A stretch of DNA of 32,339 bases from Anabaena sp. UHCC 0204. Its GTDB lineage: Bacteria > Cyanobacteriota > Cyanobacteriia > Cyanobacteriales > Nostocaceae. The notes under the pieces are model-generated. The model was given only the letters and a program-made list of their open reading frames with translations, was not told the DNA's origin and made no database searches. Shown piece after piece: positions 26,524-32,339 of this stretch (positions are counted from its first letter, which is position 1; the number at the start of each line of letters is the position of its first letter). Location of the stretch: the NCBI RefSeq assembly GCF_009711975.1, contig NZ_VIKW01000032.1, forward strand, positions 1 through 32,339, in the 5' to 3' direction. Position numbers and translations under genes: made by a program.

Positions 26524-28653
26524 TCAAAAGACTTTTGTTGCTTCCAAATGAGCTTTTATTTCCTTGCGTGTACGCCACACGGGACGCAATTTTTTCTCAG
26601 CAAAAAGTTGTAACTGGTCACTAATATGAGATGAACCTGGTTGAGTTGCATTTCCGTAGCTGGTAAGTGCCATTGCGCGGACTGGCTGAGAAAACTCAAC
26701 TGCTGCGACAAAGGAATCACCACCCACAGCTTGAAAACGTCCCTCTGCTGGGGCAAAATTAACAACCTGAAATGTTCCCAAATATCCCTCAGCACCGTTA
26801 GCTGGTAAATCTATTTTTCCAGCACGCAGACGAAAAATTTTTCCCCAATTAACATCTAAGCTGCCATAGTTTTTTTCTACTTCAGTTGCTACTGTTTCTA
26901 ATAATTCAACCGCAGCTTTAGGGTTAGCTAAACCATCAGGTGTAGTGCGTGGTTGGCTTTCACTCCAAGGTTGACTGAAGGCTGTATCAAAATCTAATTT
27001 ATCTGCCCAAGCGGTAAATAAAACCGCACCCCTACTATCTGCATTCGCTTGTCTATCCCATTTGGCTAAGACATCGGCGGCTCGTTTTGCTAATTCGTTA
27101 CCATATTTTCGGGCTGCGGGAATTAAATCATCAAGAATTCGGTCGGCTAATTCCATGCGCGTAGAATGCTTGTAGCTAATCATTTCCTCAAAGGAAATAC
27201 TTTCATCTTCAGCTAACATTCTGGCAGAACGCTGGGCGCGGAAATCCATTGGACCCCGTGGTGCTATATAAGCTGGATAATTATCTGCTTTGATAGCCGT
27301 GGGAAAAGTAGTTGTCCAAGGTGCATCATTAGCATTTTGTAACCAACCACTGGGCGGATCAATAACTTTTGGTAAATCTTGATCAGGGTGAAATTTAGTC
27401 CACAATGTTTTGGATGTGTCCCCAGGAATCATGCCTTGCCAATATTTAAAATCTCCCTCTTTTCGCACGGGAACTAAACCGTTAAATAGGTGCATAATAT
27501 GTCCTTTTCGGTCAGCATAAATGATGGTAAACATGGGAAGTTGCAACCGTTGTACTGCTGTTTGAAATGCGTTAAGATTTTTGGCGGTTGCCATATCCCA
27601 CCACTGTTTTAATATGCCGCTACTATCTTGACCAACCACCCGTAAAGCCACGGCTTTTCCATCTTTTTCACTAATTACTGGACCGTGAATAGAGTTTTTT
27701 ACTGTCAATATTTGCTCTTTAAAAGAGCCATTTTTTTGTTTGACTTTTAGTAAAGAGGTTGTTGTTTCAAAGGGGAGAACTTTGTTATCGAAAAGATAAC
27801 CATCTTTTTGTAATTTCAGTTCGTAAGCATCCCAGCCATCGTGGGTGTTAACGGTGTGAGTCCAACCTAAATTATCATTGAAGGCGATCGCTAAAACGGG
27901 AATACCTACGAGTGTTGCCCCATAAGCATCAATACCTGGTGCAGTAATTTGGGCTTCGTACCATAAAAATACATTGCCCCAAGGGGTATGGGGATTCGCT
28001 AATAACATCGCTTTACCGTCAGCAGAACGTTTTGGTGCGATCGCCCAACCATTAGAACCAGGCGCGGACTTTGTATCATTAATATCTGCCACTCTTCCCG
28101 GATCAACGACAAATGTATACAGAAGTACCCTTTGCAGGTGACTGAGTACATCTTGCGGTCTAACAGGTAGCACCACTTTGACTTGATCGTCAATTAAATC
28201 AGGATGTTCTTTAGCATAAGTATTTATTCCATCTGCAAAGGCATCTATATTACTACGAAACTGAGAACTTTGTGCTTGATACCAGGAATTAGCGCGTTTG
28301 GGTACACCCATTGTCAGTACCCACTTGTCTGATTCTAAATACTTCTCTCCCCAATATTCAGCCGCCCTTCCTCGTGCTTGTCCATAGAGTCGCAAAAGTA
28401 AGTTACCGTGACTTTGCATCTGCGCCCAACCAAATGCTTTAAAAGCACTCTGATGGCTATTGCTGTAAATATGCGGAATGCTGTAAGTATCCCAAAGAAT
28501 TTCTGTGGATTGAGGAACTACACTAAAACTTTGACTACTCACCACCAAAGTAAAGATGATGCCAAGTAAAAAAGGTAAAAATCTTCGTGATTTTTGTCGC
28601 CAGTCTTGAGAATAATCAAATTTAGTTTTTGCACCGATAAACATTGTATTCAT
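26524..28653 (-). CDS. Exported penicillin/AHL acylase-family Ntn-hydrolase
   Basis: A 709-residue precursor of the penicillin acylase family, which includes PvdQ, AHL acylases and AiiC of Anabaena. An N-terminal signal segment (KSRRFLPFLLGIIFTLVV, about residues 21-38) predicts export to the periplasm; the paired Arg before the hydrophobic stretch gives it a Tat-like look. The alpha chain runs to Gly199. The autocatalytic cut should fall before Ser200 (PGSNGWAIAP), which becomes the nucleophile. Counting from this Ser as beta-1, a His is found at beta-23 (NPHTPWG) and Val at beta-69 (GWTHTVN), as in PvdQ. It should hydrolyse an acyl amide: an acyl-homoserine lactone, an antibiotic, or an N-acylated prodrug. 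It converges on the NRPS/PKS cluster and has its own divergent promoter region, so membership in the pathway is only a possibility. No clear ribosome binding site precedes the start, and a second ATG lies three codons in. Confidence 0.92.
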   Translation of the reverse strand: MNTMFIGAKTKFDYSQDWRQKSRRFLPFLLGIIFTLVVSSQSFSVVPQSTEILWDTYSIPHIYSNSHQSAFKAFGWAQMQSHGNLLLRLYGQARGRAAEYWGEKYLESDKWVLTMGVPKRANSWYQAQSSQFRSNIDAFADGINTYAKEHPDLIDDQVKVVLPVRPQDVLSHLQRVLLYTFVVDPGRVADINDTKSAPGSNGWAIAPKRSADGKAMLLANPHTPWGNVFLWYEAQITAPGIDAYGATLVGIPVLAIAFNDNLGWTHTVNTHDGWDAYELKLQKDGYLFDNKVLPFETTTSLLKVKQKNGSFKEQILTVKNSIHGPVISEKDGKAVALRVVGQDSSGILKQWWDMATAKNLNAFQTAVQRLQLPMFTIIYADRKGHIMHLFNGLVPVRKEGDFKYWQGMIPGDTSKTLWTKFHPDQDLPKVIDPPSGWLQNANDAPWTTTFPTAIKADNYPAYIAPRGPMDFRAQRSARMLAEDESISFEEMISYKHSTRMELADRILDDLIPAARKYGNELAKRAADVLAKWDRQANADSRGAVLFTAWADKLDFDTAFSQPWSESQPRTTPDGLANPKAAVELLETVATEVEKNYGSLDVNWGKIFRLRAGKIDLPANGAEGYLGTFQVVNFAPAEGRFQAVGGDSFVAAVEFSQPVRAMALTSYGNATQPGSSHISDQLQLFAEKKLRPVWRTRKEIKAHLEATKVF

Positions 28654-28718
28654 TTATAATCAAGTTCTGAAAATTATTCCAGTTAATTCTGTTAATTAAC
28701 TTTTACCCTTACTTTGAT

Positions 28719-28809
28719 AGGACTTACGCAATAACTCTCTGAAACTCTTATTTCGACCTGTCCTCTGCGTCCTCTGCGGTTTGTTTCTTCATGATTTTGC
28801 GTAAGTCCT
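28719..28809. repeat. Small inverted-repeat element (13-bp perfect terminal repeats)
   Basis: AGGACTTACGCAA (28719-28731) and TTGCGTAAGTCCT (28797-28809) are perfect inverted repeats around a 65-bp core that contains TCCTCTGCGTCCTCTGCGGT. The element lies in the 273-bp divergent region between the acylase (-) and RDD (+) genes, so it may contribute to or disturb their promoters. It is non-coding and resembles short dispersed repeats of Nostocales. The repeat end recurs at 26395-26407. Confidence 0.75.
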
Positions 28810-28915
28810 GTGTGAGTTAGAAATCTGAGTGGCTTAAAAAAATATTAGAATAATTTAAAGTCTGGCTACTTTTTTGAATCAATACGGGAATTAATCCACT
28901 CACCTACCACCAGCG

Positions 28916-28925
28916 AGGGAAAGGG
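28916..28925 (+). promoter_or_regulatory. Purine-rich ribosome binding site of the RDD gene
   Basis: AGGGAAAGGG lies immediately upstream of the ATG at 28927. The AGGG at 28916-28919 has near-ideal spacing (7 nt) and supports this start. Confidence 0.5.
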
Positions 28926-28926
28926 T

Positions 28927-29481
28927 ATGACTCTTGTTAAAGCAACTCAACAACACTACCCAAAAGGAGATATTACCCGTCGAGTCATGGCCTTAGCTGT
29001 TGATTTCTGCGGTGCATGGTTACTGAGTTCCATAGCGGGAAGTAGTCAAATCGGGATTCAATTTGTCCAAATCTTTGTTTTTATTTTTGCTTGGCTAATT
29101 TTCCGCGTAGTCGTAGTTTACAACAATCAGGGACAAAGTTTAGGACGTTGGGCATTTGATTTAAAGATCCTAGAAGTCATAAATGGGCAAATAGTCAATA
29201 GAATTCCCCAATTTCAGACACTATTGCTACGAGAAGGGGTTATTTGTTTGTCTAGCTTGTTATTATCCATTTTCTTGGGGAATATTCTCCTTAATCCCGC
29301 TGCTGTTGTCCTATTGCTTCCCCTGATCATTGACGGGGGTGCTGCTTTATCAGATACTCAGATGCGTCAGGCTTTCCATGACCGTTTTTTTAGGACTATT
29401 ATAGTTTCGTCCCGACGTGGCTATTCATTAGATATAAAAATTAAGCGGCTAGTTGAAAAATTTCAACGAAATGTGAGATAA
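28927..29481 (+). CDS. RDD-family integral membrane protein
   Basis: A 184-residue membrane protein. The family hallmark is the Arg/Asp pair in RRVMALAVDF (residues 18-27), then QSLGRWAFDLKIL in the middle loop and HDRFFRTIIV near the end. About three hydrophobic segments are seen: near residues 27-38, around 42-64 (IGIQFVQIFVFIFAWLIFR) and around 103-135. The C terminus is basic and cytoplasmic-looking. RDD proteins have no single established function; some are linked to ion or solute transport. It lies upstream of two ribosomal protein genes in the same direction, 46 bases apart, and could be co-transcribed with them. Nothing ties it to the peptide pathway. Confidence 0.85.
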   Translation: MTLVKATQQHYPKGDITRRVMALAVDFCGAWLLSSIAGSSQIGIQFVQIFVFIFAWLIFRVVVVYNNQGQSLGRWAFDLKILEVINGQIVNRIPQFQTLLLREGVICLSSLLLSIFLGNILLNPAAVVLLLPLIIDGGAALSDTQMRQAFHDRFFRTIIVSSRRGYSLDIKIKRLVEKFQRNVR

Positions 29482-29482
29482 T
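29453..29482 (+). promoter_or_regulatory. Predicted sigma-70-type promoter for rpmG-rpsR
   Basis: TTGAAA (29453-29458) and GATAAT (29477-29482) are separated by 18 bp, each matching consensus at five of six positions. They overlap the 3' end of the RDD gene and lie about 45 bases before the rpmG start. This is a pattern match only. Confidence 0.4.
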
Positions 29483-29527
29483 GACCATTTGTGTTAATCA
29501 TCTCCAGGCTTTACAGTTTGTAAGATT

Positions 29528-29722
29528 ATGGCTAAGAGTAAAGGTGCGCGCATAATAGTGACACTAGAATGCACCGAGTGTCGGACAAATCCAGATAAAC
29601 GTTCCCCTGGTGTATCTCGCTATACGAGTACAAAAAACCGTCGGAACACAACCAACCGCTTAGAACTGAAAAAGTTCTGTACCCACTGCAACAAACACAC
29701 AGTTCACAAGGAAATTAAGTAA
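29528..29722 (+). CDS. rpmG: 50S ribosomal protein L33
   Basis: A 64-residue L33. It has [18 protein letters not shown] at the start, the conserved [11 protein letters not shown] stretch and LELKKFC. It is the zinc-binding (C+) form with two CxxC pairs, Cys15/Cys18 and Cys51/Cys54. Length and sequence fit cyanobacterial and plastid L33. rpsR follows only 2 nt after the stop, the usual rpmG-rpsR pair in cyanobacteria and plastids. Confidence 0.98.
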   Translation: MAKSKGARIIVTLECTECRTNPDKRSPGVSRYTSTKNRRNTTNRLELKKFCTHCNKHTVHKEIK

Positions 29723-29724
29723 GA

Positions 29725-29940
29725 ATGAGTTACTATCGTCGTCGTCTTTCTCCTATTAAGCCAGGAGAACCCATTGATTACAAAGATGTAGATTTGTTGC
29801 GTAAATTTTTGACTGAACGTGGTAAAATTTTACCTCGGAGAATTACCGGGTTGACTTGTCAGCAACAACGTGTCTTGACTTTAGCCATTAAACGCTCGCG
29901 GATTGTGGCTTTGCTGCCCTTCATTAACGCAGAAGGTTAA
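29725..29940 (+). CDS. rpsR: 30S ribosomal protein S18
   Basis: A 71-residue S18 with [36 protein letters not shown] and the RNA-binding [20 protein letters not shown]. It lies 2 nt after rpmG, so translation is likely coupled. Length is typical of cyanobacteria and plastids. Confidence 0.98.
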   Translation: MSYYRRRLSPIKPGEPIDYKDVDLLRKFLTERGKILPRRITGLTCQQQRVLTLAIKRSRIVALLPFINAEG

Positions 29941-29942
29941 GA

Positions 29943-30028
29943 AGATTTTGGATTTTGGATTTTGGATGATTATCCAATCAAAGTAGCGATCGCATAGATA
30001 CTGCCCTTTGACTTGAAGTCCAAAATCT
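29943..30028. repeat. Heptad tandem and 10-bp inverted repeat after rpsR
   Basis: AGATTTTGGA (29943-29952) pairs perfectly with TCCAAAATCT (30019-30028). The left side is also a short tandem of GATTTTG units (about 29944-29965). A HIP1 site lies between the arms (29986-29993). The position right after the rpsR stop would fit a transcript end, but the long loop argues against a simple terminator. The remaining sequence up to 30198 shows no supported gene. Confidence 0.5.
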
Positions 30029-30198
30029 AAAATAACAGTAAAAAGTTGTCAAAAATATGCAATCAATTCATTCTCAAAAATGGTACGATGCTGCTAAATT
30101 TGAGTATGAAATTGTCATCTCAGTGAAGATTAAATGCCAGTTATTTAATCCCAAGTTTCAAGTCTAAAAAAATCTAAAAATACTAAAGCGCGACAGTT

Positions 30199-32259
30199 GT
30201 GGATAAGGGGACGTTAGTTGAATTTAGGGTTCAAAGCGATCGCCGTTTGGGAGTGGTAGATCGTCCAGATGGTAAAACTCGTTGGTTTGTGGTAGATGAA
30301 CGTGGTCAATCCCACAGCCTCGCACCTCGCCAAATTACCTACACAGTCAACGGACAAACTTATAAACCAGGCGAAATTGCTGAGTTTCTAAGTCAAGTCC
30401 AGCCTTATCTAGATCCATCGAGTTTGGAAGTAGCTTGGGAACTACTAATTGAAGATGGGGAAACTGTCACTCCCAGCCAAATGGCGAACATACTGTTTTC
30501 AGAATCAGCACCTCCCCAGTGTTATGCAGCCCATTGTTTGTTATCAGAAGACAAACTCTATTTCAAACAAAAAGCAGAAGCTTACGAACCCCGCAGCGCG
30601 GCACAAGTAGCAGAACGCAAACACCAGATTGAAGTAGAATCGCAAAAAGCAAAGGGACAGCAGGAATTTTTAGCCCGTGTAGAACAGGCGCTTCAGGGTG
30701 AAGTAGTAGAATGGCAACGACTGGATCGCCAACGTTTAGACGCACTAGAAAAATATGCGACTCTGCTTGCAGATGTTGTGATGCTAAAAGTGAATTATGA
30801 CTCTTTAGCTCGTGCTTGTCCGCCTCCAGCCCCAGTATTAGAAACTATGAATATGCTGGGACGTTCTGCTACTCCCCAATCAGCCTTTCAACTCTTGATA
30901 GATTTGGGTTTGTGGAGTATCCATGAAAACCTGTTCCTGCGCCGTTCATCAATTTCCGTTCAATTTCCTCATAAGGTATTAGAAGTGGCGCAAGAACGTT
31001 TGGATTTTCCCCCCACAGATTTAGATACAAACCGTCTCGATCTGACACATCTCAAGGTATATACCATTGATGATGAAAGTACGACAGAAATAGACGATGG
31101 TTTGAGTTGGGAAATACTACCAGATGGCAAAGAACGGTTATGGGTACATATAGCCGATCCCACCAGATTATTAATACCAGAAGATGAATTAGATTTAGAA
31201 GCTAGAAAACGGGGAAGTACGGTTTATTTACCCACAGGGATGATTCCCATGTTTCCAGAGGTATTGGCTACAGGTCCAATGAGTTTGGTACAGGGAAAAG
31301 TGTGTTGCGCCCTCAGTTTCGGCGTGATTTTAGATCAAACTGGTGCTGTTGAAGATTACTGTATACATACTGGTTTAATCAAGCCTACCTATCGCCTCAC
31401 CTATGAAGATGTTGATGAGATGTTGGAATTAGGAGTACAGGCAGAACCAGAAATTGCGGCGATCGCTACTTGGGCAAAAACACGCAAAACTTGGCGCTAT
31501 GCTCAAGGGGCTATTAGTATCAATATGCCAGAAGCGATGATCAAAGTCAAAGACGATGACATCAATATTGATATTTTAGATGATTCCTCATCCCGGCAGT
31601 TAGTTGCAGAAATGATGATTCTCGCCGGCGAAGTAGCCGCACGTTATGGTCAAACCCATAATATCCCTCTCCCTTTTCGCGGTCAACCTCAACCAGAATT
31701 ACCCCCAGACGAAGAATTACTGCTATTACCAGCCGGTTTCGTCCGTTCCTGTGCCATGCGCCGCTGTATGCCTAAAAGTGAAATGAGCATTACACCTGTG
31801 CGCCATGCTGGGTTAGGTTTAGATACCTACACTCAAGCTACTTCCCCCATTCGTCGTTATAGCGACTTACTCACCCACTTCCAACTGAAAGCACATTTAC
31901 GTGGCGAAGGTTTACCCTTCTCTGCTGAACAACTCAAAGAAGTAATGATGACAGTCATGAGTACCACCCAAGAAGTGACAATGGTGGAACGACAAACTAA
32001 TAGATATTACGCTTTAGAATATTTACGTCGTCATCCTGAACAAGTTTGGCAGGTGACAGTATTAATGTGGTTACGAGAAGATAGCAATTTAGCACTGATT
32101 TTATTAGAAGATTTAGGTTTACAGTTACCTATGTCCTTCCGACGTTCTGTCAGTCTGGGAGAACATTTATTAGTGAAAGTTAGTCTCGCTGATCCTCAAA
32201 AAGACATGATCCACTTCCAGGAAATCATGTATCAGGAAGCCCAATCTGTGACAAATTAG
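30199..32259 (+). CDS. RNase II/RNase R-family 3'-5' exoribonuclease
   Basis: A 686-residue RNB-family exonuclease that degrades RNA processively from the 3' end. The start is GTG at 30199 (MDKGTLVEFR). The N-terminal part carries a small beta-barrel-like region and a charged helical stretch near residues 130-190. The RNB domain runs from about 270: the metal-binding motif is TIDDESTTEIDDGLS, giving Asp291, Glu297, Asp299 and Asp300 at the positions of E. coli RNase II D201, D207, D209 and D210, so one Asp is Glu. Further signatures are VHIADP, the LPTGMIPMFPE loop and YTQATSPIRRYSDLL. The C terminus is short and S1-like. It is much shorter than E. coli RNase R and closer to RNase II. No strong ribosome binding site is visible. 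It follows the rpmG-rpsR pair by 258 bases. Confidence 0.94.
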   Translation: MDKGTLVEFRVQSDRRLGVVDRPDGKTRWFVVDERGQSHSLAPRQITYTVNGQTYKPGEIAEFLSQVQPYLDPSSLEVAWELLIEDGETVTPSQMANILFSESAPPQCYAAHCLLSEDKLYFKQKAEAYEPRSAAQVAERKHQIEVESQKAKGQQEFLARVEQALQGEVVEWQRLDRQRLDALEKYATLLADVVMLKVNYDSLARACPPPAPVLETMNMLGRSATPQSAFQLLIDLGLWSIHENLFLRRSSISVQFPHKVLEVAQERLDFPPTDLDTNRLDLTHLKVYTIDDESTTEIDDGLSWEILPDGKERLWVHIADPTRLLIPEDELDLEARKRGSTVYLPTGMIPMFPEVLATGPMSLVQGKVCCALSFGVILDQTGAVEDYCIHTGLIKPTYRLTYEDVDEMLELGVQAEPEIAAIATWAKTRKTWRYAQGAISINMPEAMIKVKDDDINIDILDDSSSRQLVAEMMILAGEVAARYGQTHNIPLPFRGQPQPELPPDEELLLLPAGFVRSCAMRRCMPKSEMSITPVRHAGLGLDTYTQATSPIRRYSDLLTHFQLKAHLRGEGLPFSAEQLKEVMMTVMSTTQEVTMVERQTNRYYALEYLRRHPEQVWQVTVLMWLREDSNLALILLEDLGLQLPMSFRRSVSLGEHLLVKVSLADPQKDMIHFQEIMYQEAQSVTN

Positions 32260-32262
32260 AGG

Positions 32263-32326
32263 CAGGGGAGCAGGGGAGCAGGGGAGCAGGGGGGCAGGGG
32301 AGCAGGGGGGCAGGGGAGCAGAGGAG
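32263..32326. repeat. 8-bp tandem repeat (CAGGGGAG, eight units)
   Basis: Eight consecutive octamers start 3 nt after the RNase stop: five exact CAGGGGAG, two CAGGGGGG and one CAGAGGAG. A further degenerate unit (TAGGGAAA) runs toward the window edge. The array is strongly G-rich on the plus strand, in contrast to the AT-rich surroundings. It may continue beyond the window. Confidence 0.9.
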
Positions 32327-32339
32327 TAGGGAAAACTTC

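Larger units (their letters stand above)
241..31466. repeat. HIP1 palindromes (GCGATCGC), dispersed
   Basis: Copies were found at 241, 2450, 4416, 5028, 6415, 12416, 19097, 23436, 27884, 28037, 29986, 30236 and 31459. HIP1 over-representation is characteristic of many cyanobacterial genomes and is the main compositional support for the host assignment. The copies are sparse from 6423 to 27883 (three in about 21 kb) and denser in the acylase and housekeeping part (five in under 4 kb). Confidence 0.85.

Noticed and set aside
30057-30167. 36-codon open frame between rpsR and the exonuclease gene
   Set aside because: No ribosome binding site, no recognisable motif, and it lies in repeat-rich intergenic DNA. 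Nothing supports translation.
32263-32339. CRISPR array
   Set aside because: The units are 8 bp and directly adjacent with no spacers. It is a simple tandem repeat.

Overview
The window is AT-rich and reads as a filamentous, heterocystous-type cyanobacterium (Nostocales). Two things support this: the palindrome GCGATCGC (HIP1) occurs at least 13 times, and the closing block of an RDD membrane protein, rpmG, rpsR and an RNase II/R exonuclease looks cyanobacterial. No species can be named from the sequence alone.

Bases 1-26202 are one co-directional (+) hybrid NRPS/PKS cluster, cut by the left edge. The gene order is: NRPS [...A-PCP]-[C-A-PCP]; NRPS [C-A-NMT-PCP]; PKS [KS-AT-KR-ACP]; a stand-alone condensation (C) domain; a SyrP/TauD-like Fe(II)/2-oxoglutarate hydroxylase; NRPS [degenerate C-A-PCP]; NRPS [C-A-PCP-R] with a terminal thioester reductase; a PLP aminotransferase of the NRPS/PKS 'AMT' type; a SAM methyltransferase; and an MbtH-like protein. 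Gaps are 50 nt or less, and one junction overlaps by 4 nt, so it looks like a single operon.

Specificity codes read by eye are DVWHISLIDK (Ser), DVYYLGGICK (no match known to me, N-methylated), DLTKIGEVGK (Asn) and DVGEIGSIDK (Orn). The predicted partial product is ...X-Ser-(N-Me-Xaa)-C2 unit (beta-hydroxy if the KR works)-Asn (possibly beta-hydroxylated)-Orn, released reductively as an aldehyde. The aldehyde may cyclise or be transaminated to an amine. No thioesterase or epimerase domain was found.

The most unusual part is 13357-19160. There the hydroxylase sits between a free C domain and a module whose own C domain has lost HHxxxDG (it reads LPSLCAD). I propose that the free C domain makes the bond in trans and that the dead C domain recruits the hydroxylase.

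Bases 26203-26523 form a convergent intergenic region with a MITE-like repeat and two stem-loops. A minus-strand periplasmic Ntn-hydrolase (penicillin/AHL acylase family) follows at 26524-28653. A divergent region with a second small inverted-repeat element separates it from the housekeeping block at 28927-32259. The window ends in an 8-bp tandem repeat.
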